A stretch of DNA of 42,299 nucleotides from Kofleriaceae bacterium (GTDB lineage Bacteria > Myxococcota_A > Polyangia > Haliangiales > Haliangiaceae): the NCBI GenBank assembly GCA_018057825.1, contig JAGPCY010000057.1:1-42299 (forward strand), read 5' to 3'. Below the pieces are notes generated by a model. It ran no database searches and had not been told where the DNA came from. It saw only the letters and a program-made list of their open reading frames with translations. The translations under genes and the position numbers were made by a program. Positions 21,706 through 30,878 of this stretch are shown piece after piece. Positions within the stretch are counted from its first letter, which is position 1. The number at the start of each line of letters is the position of its first letter.

Positions 21706-22308
21706 ATGTCGAACTGGAAGCGTTGGATCATGGTGAGCGGTGTGGTGGCGGGGCTGGGTGGGGCGGCGGTCGCCGACGACGGCGGCGGGGCAGGGGCGCG
21801 GCGCGAGCGCGCCCACTCGATCAACCTCAACGGTGGCCGCGCGCTCCTCGGTGAGTACGTGGTGAACTACGAGTACCTGGCCGGGCACCACGGCGCGATC
21901 GTCGAGGGTGGCGCCGCCCACGACGCCGATGGGGAGACCTCGGCCACGACCTTCGGCGCCGCCGCCGGCTACCGCCTGCACTGGCGCGGCCAGCAGAACA
22001 GCGGGTTCGTTGGGGTGATGGCCGGGTTCTACGTCGGCTCCGCCGCGACCACCACCGGCGGCGACGCGCCGATGGCGGTCGACCTGACGGTCACCGAGCT
22101 GTCGCTCACCGCCAACGTCGGCAAGCGCTGGCAGCTCGCCAACGGGTTGAACGTCACCTGGCGGATCGGCGGCGGCTACGCCCGGCGCTGGGTGTCGACG
22201 TCGTCGGACGATCCCGACGTCGCCGCGGCGGCCCAGACCGTCGAGGACGTCCTGGCGTTCCTGCCGATCGCGGTCGACGGCGAGCTGTCGCTCGGCTACT
22301 CGTTCTAG
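21706..22308 (+). CDS. Small outer-membrane beta-barrel protein
   Basis: 200 aa. An N-terminal signal peptide (MSNWKRWIMVSGVVAGLGG, likely cleaved near AVA-DD) is followed by alternating amphipathic strands and turns: INLNGGRALLGEYVVNYEYL, ATTFGAAAGYRLHW, GVMAGFYVG, LTANVGKRW, and the end ELSLGYSF. The terminal Phe after alternating aromatic residues fits the beta-signal used by the BAM complex. The size suggests an eight-strand barrel. Function unknown. The AAAGGTGAGG sequence 6 bases before the ATG is a moderate Shine-Dalgarno. It is divergent from the dehydrogenase gene. Confidence 0.75.
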   Translation: MSNWKRWIMVSGVVAGLGGAAVADDGGGAGARRERAHSINLNGGRALLGEYVVNYEYLAGHHGAIVEGGAAHDADGETSATTFGAAAGYRLHWRGQQNSGFVGVMAGFYVGSAATTTGGDAPMAVDLTVTELSLTANVGKRWQLANGLNVTWRIGGGYARRWVSTSSDDPDVAAAAQTVEDVLAFLPIAVDGELSLGYSF

Positions 22309-22345
22309 AACGGTCGGGGCGCCGGCCGCGGCGGCCGACGTGGCA

Positions 22346-22351
22346 TACGAT
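22346..22351 (+). promoter_or_regulatory. -10 element for amidase gene (leaderless start)
   Basis: TACGAT, exactly 6 bases before the ATG at 22358. It selects this ATG over the in-frame GTG at 22340, which lies upstream of the element. Confidence 0.55.
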
Positions 22352-22357
22352 GTCGCG

Positions 22358-23683
22358 ATGCCGGTCGCCGATCGCTGGTTCCTCGGGGTCGCCGAGCGCT
22401 TCCTCGCGCGCCGCACCCCGGGTCGGCTCCTGGCCCGGGTCGCGGCGACCTCGCTGCCGCTGACCGCGGTCGAGCGGATCGCCGGCCGTACGCCGGAGCC
22501 GGGATTGGCCGACGACGACGCCTCGCCGCTGACCTGCGCGCTGGCGCTGCCGGCGACCGCGGCCGGGCCCCTGGCCGACGCCGCGGTGGTGGTCAAGGAC
22601 GCGATCGACGTCGCCGGGGTGCCGACGACCGGCGGGGTCCTGGGCGGCGCGCCGCTGGCCACCGCCGACGCGACGATCGTCGCGCGCATCCGCGCCGCCG
22701 GGGGACGGGTGATCGGCAAGAGCAAGCCGACCGAGCTCGGCATGGACGGGCTCGGGCCGCTGATGCCGTGGCCGATGCCGCGCAACCCGCGGGCGCCCGG
22801 CTACTTTCCGGGCGGGTCGTCGACCGGGACCGCGGTCGCGGTGGCGGCGGGGCTGGCCCGCTATGGCCTCGGCTCCGACGGCCTCGGCTCGGTGCGCATC
22901 CCATCCGCGTTCTGCGGCCTCGTCGGCTTGAAGCCGGGCCGCGCGCCGTGGCTGGCCGACGGCTACCGCAGCCCGGTCCGGACCCTCGACGTGTGCGGCC
23001 CGATGGCGCGGACCGCCGCCGACTGCGCGCGGCTGTGGCAGGTCATGGCCGGCCTCCCGATCGCGCCGATCGCGCCGGCCGCGCCGCCGCGGGTGGGCGT
23101 CGTCCGTCAGCTCGGCCCCGGTCGCGCGTGTCGGGTCATCCAGCGGGCCTTCGCGCGGATGATCGCGGCGCTGGGCGCGGCGATCGATCGGGTCGAGCTG
23201 CCGGGCGCCGAGCGGGCCACGCTCCTCGGCGCGATGATCGGCGCGATCGAGCTGGCCGATGGCGCCGACGCGACGCGCCCGCTGTCGCCGGCCGGGCGCA
23301 TGAACGTCGCCCTCGGCCGGGCCTTCGCGCCGGCCGACGTCGCCCGCCTCGACGCGCAGCGGGCCGCGCTCGGGGCGGCCGCGGCCGCGGCCTTGACCCG
23401 CGCGCCGATCCTGGCGATGCCGACCACCGCGATCCCACCGCCGGCCCTGACCCGGGCGCTCCTCGCCGGCGGCCAGGACCTCGCGCTCTTGCGCGCCCTC
23501 GGCTGCTACACGCCCCTGGCCAACCTGTGCGACCTGCCGGCGATCGCCGCGCCGTGTGGCGTCGATCGCCGCGGCCGGCCGCTGTCGATCATGTTCGTGG
23601 CCGCCGCCGGGCGCGAGCTCGACCTCCTGGCGATCGCCGCCGCGGTCGAGGCCACCGGCCTGGCCGAGGTCCCGGTGGAATAG
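22358..23683 (+). CDS. Amidase-signature family hydrolase
   Basis: 441 aa. The Ser-cisSer-Lys site is visible: Lys80 in VVVKDAID, the cis-Ser in GGSSTGTAVA (154/155), and nucleophile Ser178 in GSDGLGSVRIP. In the last motif the two residues usually Ile-Gly before Gly-Ser are Gly-Leu, which may change the oxyanion hole. The region around TELGMDGLGPL and the C-terminal LCDLPAIAAPCG also fit the family. Such enzymes hydrolyse small amides or act as GatA; no gatB/gatC is near and the N-terminus has an extra helix (residues 1-45), so a free amidase is more likely. Substrate unknown. It ends 27 bp before the next gene. Confidence 0.87.
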   Translation: MPVADRWFLGVAERFLARRTPGRLLARVAATSLPLTAVERIAGRTPEPGLADDDASPLTCALALPATAAGPLADAAVVVKDAIDVAGVPTTGGVLGGAPLATADATIVARIRAAGGRVIGKSKPTELGMDGLGPLMPWPMPRNPRAPGYFPGGSSTGTAVAVAAGLARYGLGSDGLGSVRIPSAFCGLVGLKPGRAPWLADGYRSPVRTLDVCGPMARTAADCARLWQVMAGLPIAPIAPAAPPRVGVVRQLGPGRACRVIQRAFARMIAALGAAIDRVELPGAERATLLGAMIGAIELADGADATRPLSPAGRMNVALGRAFAPADVARLDAQRAALGAAAAAALTRAPILAMPTTAIPPPALTRALLAGGQDLALLRALGCYTPLANLCDLPAIAAPCGVDRRGRPLSIMFVAAAGRELDLLAIAAAVEATGLAEVPVE

Positions 23684-23710
23684 CGACCCGGCCGCGGGCG
23701 TTGGCGCGCG

Positions 23711-24487
23711 ATGCGGCATCTCGCCTTCGCCCTGGCGCTGGCCCTGGGTTGCGCTGACGCGGCTCGCGGTCAGCCGCCGCCGGCGGCGATCGACGTCGCT
23801 GCGCGCGGCGCCACCTGGGACGCCGAGGTCGCGGCGCTGGCCGAGGTCCGGGCCGCGCTGGCGACCGCCTGGGCCGAGGCGCGGACCGACGATCAGCGCG
23901 CTGCCGTCCGGGCCCGCGCCCGGGCGGCGTTGCTCCACGCGATCCGCGATCGCCTCGCGCCGGCCTGGTTCGGGATGCGCTGGGGCATGGGCCGCGACAG
24001 CACCGCGACCCGGCCCTTCGCGCCCGGCCACACCATCTCGTGCAGCTACTTCGTCGGGGCGGTGCTGGCCGGCGCTGGGTTTCGCCTGCGCGATCGCTTC
24101 GCCCTCGGGCAAGCCGCGGCCAAGGACATCCAGCGCAGCCTGGTCGGCGGCACCGGCCCGGTCCACCGCTTCCTGTCGATCCCGCCGGCCGAGCTGGCGG
24201 CGCGCATCGCCCGGCTCGGCGACGGCGTCTATCTGATCGGCCTGGCCAACCACGTCGGCTTGGTGGTGGTGCGCGGCGTCGACGTCGAGTTCGTCCACGC
24301 CAGCTACCTGGGCGACGCGGTGGTCCTGGCCGAGCCGCTGGCGACCTCGCCGGCGATCGCGGCGTCGCAGCCCAAGGGCTACTTCGTCTCGCCCCTGGTG
24401 ACCGCCGCCGGCGCCGTCGACGACTGGCTGATCGAGCGCTGGCTCACCGGCGCGGCGGTCGGTCCGGCGCGGCCCCCGCGGGCGTAG
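23711..24487 (+). CDS. Secreted NlpC/P60-like protein (putative)
   Basis: 258 aa with an N-terminal signal (MRHLAFALALALGC; the Cys14 context is a weak lipobox, so ordinary cleavage is also possible). I see no close family match, but the order Cys111 (HTISCSYFVG), His181 (LANHVGLVVV) and His196 (FVHASY) fits the Cys-His-His layout of the NlpC/P60 papain-like fold, in which a Cys at the start of a helix is followed by two strands with the other residues. If correct, it would be an envelope amidase or peptidase. The last 44 bases overlap the convergent dinB gene. No other peptidoglycan gene is adjacent, though an L,D-transpeptidase-like gene lies 1.3 kb away. Confidence 0.62.
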   Translation: MRHLAFALALALGCADAARGQPPPAAIDVAARGATWDAEVAALAEVRAALATAWAEARTDDQRAAVRARARAALLHAIRDRLAPAWFGMRWGMGRDSTATRPFAPGHTISCSYFVGAVLAGAGFRLRDRFALGQAAAKDIQRSLVGGTGPVHRFLSIPPAELAARIARLGDGVYLIGLANHVGLVVVRGVDVEFVHASYLGDAVVLAEPLATSPAIAASQPKGYFVSPLVTAAGAVDDWLIERWLTGAAVGPARPPRA

Positions 24488-25733
24488 GTCGGGTCGGACG
24501 CGGCCCGGCCAGCCAGCGACCGTCGCTGGTGCTCGCGCCCCGGCCGATCGCGTCGAAGCCGAAGCGCTCGCGGACGCCGTCGAGGGCGTGATCGACCGGC
24601 GTCCGGGCCGGCGTCGCCAGGGGCAGCTCGAGCTGGCTGGCCTCGACCAGGCCCGACAGCTCGACGCCGATCAGCCGGACCCGCACGCCCGGTCGCTCGG
24701 CCTGGGCCGCGGCCGCCAGGGCCTGCGCCACCGTCCACACCTCGGCGTCGCGATCGGTGGCGACGATCGTGCGGCCGCGGGTGACGGTCACGAAGTCGGC
24801 CCACCGCACGCGCACGGTCACGGTGCGCGCCCGCACCCGGCGATGGCGGGCGCGCCAGCACACCCGCTCGACCAGCGCCAGGAGCTGGCTCTCGACGGCG
24901 TCGCCGGCGCCGACGTCGGCCGCGAAGGTCCGCTCGTTCGAGATGCTTCCGCCCGTCGCGCCGGCTGGATCGTGCTCGAGGAAGGCCGGTCGGTCGCGCC
25001 CCAAGGTCGACACCACCTCGCCGTCGAGCTCGGCGGTGATGCGATCGATCTGCGCCGCGAACCGGGCCCGCGCCGGGCCGGGTGGCATCGCCGCCAGCTC
25101 GCCCAGGGTGGTCACCCCGACCCGCCGCAGCCGCTCCTCGAGCACCGGCCCGATGCCGGGGAAGCGCCGGACCGGCAGCGGGGCGAGGAAGGCGCGCTCC
25201 TCGCCGCGCCGGATCATCCGCACCCCGGCCGGCTTGGCCGCGCCGCTGGCGATCTTGGCGATCGCCCGGCTGACGCCGATGCCGACGCTCGACGGCAGGC
25301 CGACCTCGTCGGCGATCCGTCGCGTCAGCGCCCGCAGCGTCCGCTCGATCGTCGCGTCGTCGTCGCGATCGCCGGCCTGGCGGTACAGCCGCTCGCAGCC
25401 GGTGAAGTCGAGGTAGAACTCGTCGATGCTCGCGGTCTGGACGTCGGGAGTGTGGCGGACCAGGACCTCGCGCACCCGCGCCGCGTAGGGCGCGTAGGTC
25501 CCGTGCCGGGTCGGCAAGAAGACCGCGCCCGGCGCCAGCCGAAACGCCTCGGAGATCGGCATGCCTGAGCGCACGCCCAGGGCCCGCACCTCGTAGCTGC
25601 ACGCGCTCACCACCCCGCGCTGTCCCGGCCGGGCGCCCACCACCACCGGCTTGCCGACGAGCGACGGGTCGAGCAGGCGCTCGACCGACACGAAGAACGT
25701 GTCGAGGTCGAGGCAGCAGATCCGTGGCTCCAC
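24444..25733 (-). CDS. dinB: DNA polymerase IV (Y-family)
   Basis: 429 aa from the GTG at 25733. The catalytic palm has LDLDTFFVSVE near residue 10 (first carboxylate and steric-gate Phe) and SIDEFYLDFT (the Asp-Glu pair). The fingers, the thumb with FPGIGPVLEERLRRVGV (helix-hairpin-helix) and a little-finger domain with RTVTVRVRWADF follow. A QLELPL motif about 55 residues from the end fits a beta-clamp-binding site. It performs error-prone translesion synthesis. The GTG start is supported by TACATT six bases upstream; no upstream start fits. Its 3' end overlaps the convergent gene by 44 bp. It may be damage-inducible (see findings). Confidence 0.92.
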   Translation of the reverse strand: MEPRICCLDLDTFFVSVERLLDPSLVGKPVVVGARPGQRGVVSACSYEVRALGVRSGMPISEAFRLAPGAVFLPTRHGTYAPYAARVREVLVRHTPDVQTASIDEFYLDFTGCERLYRQAGDRDDDATIERTLRALTRRIADEVGLPSSVGIGVSRAIAKIASGAAKPAGVRMIRRGEERAFLAPLPVRRFPGIGPVLEERLRRVGVTTLGELAAMPPGPARARFAAQIDRITAELDGEVVSTLGRDRPAFLEHDPAGATGGSISNERTFAADVGAGDAVESQLLALVERVCWRARHRRVRARTVTVRVRWADFVTVTRGRTIVATDRDAEVWTVAQALAAAAQAERPGVRVRLIGVELSGLVEASQLELPLATPARTPVDHALDGVRERFGFDAIGRGASTSDGRWLAGPRPTRPTPAGAAPDRPPRR

Positions 25734-25739
25734 TGGTCG

Positions 25740-25745
25740 AATGTA
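25740..25745 (-). promoter_or_regulatory. -10 element for dinB (leaderless start)
   Basis: TACATT on the minus strand, exactly 6 bases before the dinB GTG. It lies inside the imperfect palindrome 25729-25748. Confidence 0.5.
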
Positions 25746-25765
25746 CAGTATTCGCCTGACAGCCT

Positions 25766-26614
25766 CTACGGTGGCGGCAGGCCCCAGGCGCCGGCCACCG
25801 CGGCGTACACCGGCGCGGGGAGCTGGACCAGGAGCGGCGCGGTCGCGGGATCGAGGTCGGCCAGGAGCGCGGCCAGGCGCGGCGCCGCCATCGCGGTGCA
25901 GCCGGCCGTCGCGTCGTCGGGGCCGCGCCAGACGTGGAGGAAGATGCAGCTCCCGGCCCCCGGCGTCGCGGTTGGGTTGTGGCGCACGTCGATCACCCAG
26001 GTGTAGAGCGCGTCTGGGCGGCGCAGGTCCTCGGCCGAGCGCCAGTCGACCGCGACGTCCTTGGCGTCGAACACCTGGCCGTAGCGGGTCGAGGCCGCGT
26101 CGTCGACGCAGCGCCAGGTCTTGGTCACCGCGCGGTAGGGCAGGCGGGTGCCCGCCGGCGGGGCCGCCGCGTAGCCGTAGGCGCCGCCGAGGGCGAACAT
26201 CCCGGCCGGCCCGCGTCCGTCGCCCTCGCGCTTCACCGGCCCAGCGGCGCCGTCCGGCGGACCGTCGCCGTGGACCCCGCGGCCCCAGGCCAGGCCGCTC
26301 ACCCCGACCACCGCCGGCCAGGACGGGCCGTCGGCGACCCAGCCGTCGGCGGTCAGGCGCCATCGCGCGATCGTCGCCTCGGTGGCGTCCCAGTCGGCGG
26401 TCGTGACCACGATCAGCGCCGACGTCTCGTCCGGAATCCGGACCGTCCGGGATTCGGACGCATCGATCGATCGGCCAGCATCGATCGCCAAGCCGGCGTC
26501 GATCGACCAGCCCGCATCGATCGACCGGCCAGGCGCCGCGCTCGGGCCCGACGGCCCAGCCGGCTCGCCGCGACCACAGCCGACCAGCGCCAGCGTCGCC
26601 GCCGCCGCGACCAA
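25766..26614 (-). CDS. L,D-transpeptidase (YkuD-like) lipoprotein
   Basis: About 282 aa. The catalytic block HVWRGPDDATAGCTAM matches the YkuD His...Thr-x-Gly-Cys site, preceded by IDVRHNPTATPGAGSCIF. Such enzymes cross-link peptidoglycan or attach proteins to it. The N-terminus ends in LALVGC (lipobox), followed by a Pro/Ser-rich linker with four IDAG-type units encoded by tandem repeats of about 18 bp near 26463-26534. The start is uncertain: TTG at 26614 gives a signal without positive charge, while a CTG at 26629 would overlap the nadA stop codon by 4 nt and add an Arg. It lies downstream of nadA on the same strand. Confidence 0.75.
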   Translation of the reverse strand: MVAAAATLALVGCGRGEPAGPSGPSAAPGRSIDAGWSIDAGLAIDAGRSIDASESRTVRIPDETSALIVVTTADWDATEATIARWRLTADGWVADGPSWPAVVGVSGLAWGRGVHGDGPPDGAAGPVKREGDGRGPAGMFALGGAYGYAAAPPAGTRLPYRAVTKTWRCVDDAASTRYGQVFDAKDVAVDWRSAEDLRRPDALYTWVIDVRHNPTATPGAGSCIFLHVWRGPDDATAGCTAMAAPRLAALLADLDPATAPLLVQLPAPVYAAVAGAWGLPPP

Positions 26615-26625
26615 CCCGCGCGGGC

Positions 26626-27633
<1,008 letters not shown>

Positions 27634-27719
27634 CGTGGGCCTCCGGTCCCGGCGCGGCGCCGGTGCGTGAGTGGTAGCACAGGCCGTCGCGGGCCTGCCG
27701 GCCGAGCCGGCCGCGGTGA

Positions 27720-27725
27720 TAGGAT
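27720..27725 (+). promoter_or_regulatory. -10 element for MopE-repeat lipoprotein gene (leaderless start)
   Basis: TAGGAT in TGATAGGAT, exactly 6 bases before the ATG at 27732. It lies in the 98-bp divergent gap with nadA. Confidence 0.55.
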
Positions 27726-27731
27726 GCCGCG

Positions 27732-29453
27732 ATGCTTCGCTTGGTCGCCCTCGGATCGTCGCTGGCGCTCGCGCTGGCCGCCTGCGCCTCGTCCGAGCCC
27801 CGCGCGATCGATGGCGGCGCCGACGCCCCGGTGATCGACGCGGCCGTGACCGACGCCGTCGACGCCACCGTCGACGCCCCCGACGCCGCCCCCGACGCCC
27901 CGGTCGACGCGCCGCCCGGCCCGGACGCCTGCGTGCCGTCGGGCGAGACCTGCGACGGCGCCGACGACGACTGCGACGGCCGCATCGACGAGGACTTCGC
28001 GACCCTGGGCGACGCCTGCACCGCCGGGCAGGGCGCCTGCGCCGCCTCCGGCCTGGTGGTGTGCGACGGCGCGGGCACCGGCGTCGTGTGCGGCGCTGTC
28101 CCCGGCAACCCGATGGCCGAGACCTGCAACGGGCTAAACGACGACTGCGACTCCGCCACCGACGAGGGCTTCGGCCTGGGCACCACCTGCGACGGCGGCG
28201 ACCCCGACCTGTGCCGCGAGGGCATGGTGGTGTGCGCGCCCGGCGGCGGCACCACCTGCTCCGATCTCAGCGGTGACTCGATCGAGCTGTGCAACAGCGT
28301 CGACGACGACTGCGACACCCGCACCGACGAGGGCTTCAACCTGGGCGCGAGCTGTGATGGCGGCGACACCGACGCCTGCAGCGAGGGCGCGCTGGTGTGC
28401 GGCCCGGGCGGGGTCGCGGTGTGTAACGACACCACCAGCTCGACTGTCGAGACCTGCAACGGGCTCGACGACGACTGCCAGGGCGGCGTCGACAACGGCT
28501 TCCCGATCGGCACCACCTGCTCGGTCGGGGTCGGCGCCTGCGCGCGCACCGGCCAGAACGTCTGCAACGCCCTGGGCAACGGCGTCACCTGCAACGCCAC
28601 CGCTGGCGCGCCGGTCGCCGAGATCTGCGGCGACGGAATCGATCAGGACTGTAGCGGCAGCGACCCGGTGTGCCCGGTCAACGACGGCCCGGCCGGCGCC
28701 ATCAACATCTCGGCCGGCGGCACCTTCACGGCGGATCTAGTGGCGGCCCGCAACGATCAAGACTTCAGCGGCACGAGCTGCGGCTCGACCGGCGGCCGCG
28801 ATCTGTTCTACACGTTCACCCTGCCGGCGGCCGAGGTGGTCTACCTCGACACCTTCACCAGCAACTTCGACACGACGCTGCGGTTGTTCGCCGGGAGCTG
28901 CACCGCGCTGGGCGCCCTGCAGAGCTGCTTCGACGATCAGTGCTCGACCACCCAGACCCAGGGCGCGCTGCCCTTGGCCGCCGGCACCTACTGCTTGGTC
29001 GTCGATCAGTTCAGCCAGTTCCAGACCACCGGCGCGCTCACGTTCACGTTCACCCGCGGTGGCCGCACCGGCACCGCCCTGCCGGCCACCGGCCCGGTCA
29101 CCGGCACCACGCTCGGCGCGCCCAACGCCATGACCTCGACGTGTCAGACCAGCTCGACCGCTGGCGACGTCGGCTACTTCTTCCTGGCCTGCCCGGGCCA
29201 GACCCGCACCGTCGCCGCCGCCACCTGCACCACGCCGACCTCCTGGGACTCGATCCTGTACCTGCGCAAGGCCGGGGCCGCGGCCGACCTGGCCTGCAAC
29301 GACGACGGCCTGGCGCCGTGTGGCACCGCCTCGCCGATCCGGCTGTCGTCGTTCACCGGCGGCGCCGCCGTCGGTCCCGGCCTGTTCTGGCTGGTCGTCG
29401 ACGGCTTCTTGTCGACGACGGGGGCGTACACGCTCACCTACACGGTGAACTGA
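27732..29453 (+). CDS. Surface lipoprotein with MopE-type Asp/Cys repeats and PPC-like domains
   Basis: 573 aa. The signal peptide has a lipobox (LAAC, Cys18), followed by an acidic Asp/Ala/Pro linker (residues 25-65). Then come five units of the MopE/Stig type: [48 protein letters not shown] and a last variant [13 protein letters not shown]. Between them lie short Cys-containing segments. These units are thought to bind metal (copper in MopE, calcium is plausible) and are abundant in Myxococcota. The C-terminal 240 residues hold two PPC-like beta domains ([19 protein letters not shown] and [15 protein letters not shown]). It has no catalytic domain that I recognise, so adhesion or a structural role is likely. 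Confidence 0.85.
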   Translation: MLRLVALGSSLALALAACASSEPRAIDGGADAPVIDAAVTDAVDATVDAPDAAPDAPVDAPPGPDACVPSGETCDGADDDCDGRIDEDFATLGDACTAGQGACAASGLVVCDGAGTGVVCGAVPGNPMAETCNGLNDDCDSATDEGFGLGTTCDGGDPDLCREGMVVCAPGGGTTCSDLSGDSIELCNSVDDDCDTRTDEGFNLGASCDGGDTDACSEGALVCGPGGVAVCNDTTSSTVETCNGLDDDCQGGVDNGFPIGTTCSVGVGACARTGQNVCNALGNGVTCNATAGAPVAEICGDGIDQDCSGSDPVCPVNDGPAGAINISAGGTFTADLVAARNDQDFSGTSCGSTGGRDLFYTFTLPAAEVVYLDTFTSNFDTTLRLFAGSCTALGALQSCFDDQCSTTQTQGALPLAAGTYCLVVDQFSQFQTTGALTFTFTRGGRTGTALPATGPVTGTTLGAPNAMTSTCQTSSTAGDVGYFFLACPGQTRTVAAATCTTPTSWDSILYLRKAGAAADLACNDDGLAPCGTASPIRLSSFTGGAAVGPGLFWLVVDGFLSTTGAYTLTYTVN

Positions 29454-29457
29454 GCCC

Positions 29458-29473
29458 GGCGCGACGGCGCGCC
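29458..29473 (+). terminator. Possible hairpin terminator
   Basis: GGCGCG-ACGG-CGCGCC, a 6-bp GC-only stem with a 4-base loop, 5 bases after the stop codon of the MopE-repeat gene. No U tract follows, so this is weak. Confidence 0.3.
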
Positions 29474-29636
29474 TGGGGCCGCGCCGCGGATCGCGGTCGG
29501 ACCGAATCGGTTGGCGGGCGTCGGGCGTTGATATCGACCTGATCTCGGAGAAGCCCCTGGGTTGGACTACGCTCCTCGAACGCCGGGGGCGGGCACGCCG
29601 GCCATCGCGTCCCGCGCGCGCTCACGCCAACCACCC

Positions 29637-29641
29637 AGGAG
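29637..29641 (+). promoter_or_regulatory. Shine-Dalgarno before metallophosphatase gene
   Basis: AGGAG, 7 bases before the ATG at 29649. It fixes that start against an upstream in-frame ATG and differs from the leaderless pattern of neighbouring units. The rest of the 195-bp gap holds TACGCT at 29568-29573 as a possible -10. Confidence 0.65.
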
Positions 29642-29648
29642 CCACCCC

Positions 29649-30878
29649 ATGTCGATCGACTCGGCCCTCTCCACGCGGCTGCGCGCAGCCCTCGACGCCG
29701 CCGAGGCCCACGAGCCGGGCATCACGCACGAGCTGTCCTCGCTGTTCGCGAGCGCCCACGGGGAGGCCAAGGCGGTCCTCGACGGCCGCGCCGAGCACGC
29801 CGCCTTGCATGGCCTGGCCGGCGCGTGGTCGACGCTCCACGACGACGCCGACCGACTCGAGGACCACGCCGCGCTCGCCGGCGACCGCGCCGCCGGGCGC
29901 CTGCCCGAACACGTCAGCGCTGACGGCGCGATCTGGGGCGTCGGCAGGTACCTTCAGCTCGACCCCGGCTGGACCGAGGCCCTGATCCACTACCTCGAGA
30001 ACCGCCACCACAAGGCGCCGTTCGTGACCACGCCGCGCGTGATCGACATCCCCGACACCACGACCCTGGCGATCGCCGGCGACTGGGGCACCGGCTACTG
30101 GCGAGCCGGCACCGGCGCTGAGGGCGTGGCCACGCAGATGGCCGCGGGGCGACCCGACTACACGATCCACCTGGGCGACGTGTACTACGCCGGCTCGAGC
30201 GACGAGGAGCGCGACAAGCTGGTGGCGCTGTGGCCGCGGGGCGCTCACGGGGCGTTGACGCTGAACTCCAACCACGAGATGTACGACGGCGCGCGCGCGT
30301 ACTTCGCGGCCCTGGGCGCCCCGCCGTTCGGCCTGCAGGGCGGATGCTCGTACGTCGCGTTGCGCAACGCGAACTGGCTCATCGTTGGGCTCGACAGCGG
30401 CTACGACGCCACCGGCTCGATGTACCTCGACGGCGCGATCGCCGCGCCGCAGATCGACTTCCTGCGCCAGCTCGCGGCCAGCGCCGGCGCGCGGCGCGTC
30501 GTCATCTTGTCCCACCACGAAGGCACCAACCTGGCCGGGACGACCACGACCGCGCTGTGGCAGCAGGTCGTGAAGGGCCTCGGTCGCCCGCCGACCGCCT
30601 GGTACTGGGGCCACGCCCACAACGGCGTCGTCTACGCGCCGATCGACGGCTGCTACGGCCGCTGCGTCGGTCATGGGGCGATCCCGTACGGCGACGCCAC
30701 GATGTTCCGCGGCTCGAAGACCGCGCTGTGGTCCGAGACCGTGAACGCCAAGGACCCCGACGTCCCGTCGCGGGTGACCAACGGCTTCGCCCGCATCTCC
30801 CTCGACGGCGCGCGCTGGCAGGAGGAGCTGGTCGCCGAGGACGGCGCGGTGCGCTGGCAAGGCGTGCTGCCGCTGTGA
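29649..30878 (+). CDS. Calcineurin-like metallophosphatase
   Basis: 409 aa. The first 130 residues are helical and unlike anything I know. The rest is a metallophosphoesterase with its motifs in order: GDWGTGYW (Asp145), HLGDVYYAGSSDEE, NSNHEM (the usual Gly-Asn-His-Glu motif with Ser for Gly), LSHHEG and WGHAHNG. Two metal ions are expected. There is no signal peptide or membrane segment, so it acts in the cytoplasm or leaves by a route other than Sec. It overlaps the following muramidase-like gene by 4 nt (GTGA), and the pair forms one unit. Substrate unknown; a phosphodiester or phosphomonoester are both possible. Confidence 0.85.
   Translation: MSIDSALSTRLRAALDAAEAHEPGITHELSSLFASAHGEAKAVLDGRAEHAALHGLAGAWSTLHDDADRLEDHAALAGDRAAGRLPEHVSADGAIWGVGRYLQLDPGWTEALIHYLENRHHKAPFVTTPRVIDIPDTTTLAIAGDWGTGYWRAGTGAEGVATQMAAGRPDYTIHLGDVYYAGSSDEERDKLVALWPRGAHGALTLNSNHEMYDGARAYFAALGAPPFGLQGGCSYVALRNANWLIVGLDSGYDATGSMYLDGAIAAPQIDFLRQLAASAGARRVVILSHHEGTNLAGTTTTALWQQVVKGLGRPPTAWYWGHAHNGVVYAPIDGCYGRCVGHGAIPYGDATMFRGSKTALWSETVNAKDPDVPSRVTNGFARISLDGARWQEELVAEDGAVRWQGVLPL

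Noticed and set aside
18564-21830. A very long minus-strand open frame running across the dehydrogenase gene and the hexamer repeat
   Set aside because: It is out of frame with the clear flavoprotein gene, reads as Arg/Pro/Gly-rich low complexity and dipeptide repeats, and arises from the scarcity of stop codons at this G+C level.
22302-22311. GTTCTAGAAC palindrome at the stop codon of the outer-membrane protein gene
   Set aside because: The half-sites point in the opposite order to the GAAC-N4-GTTC box and it lies at a gene end, so a LexA role is unlikely.
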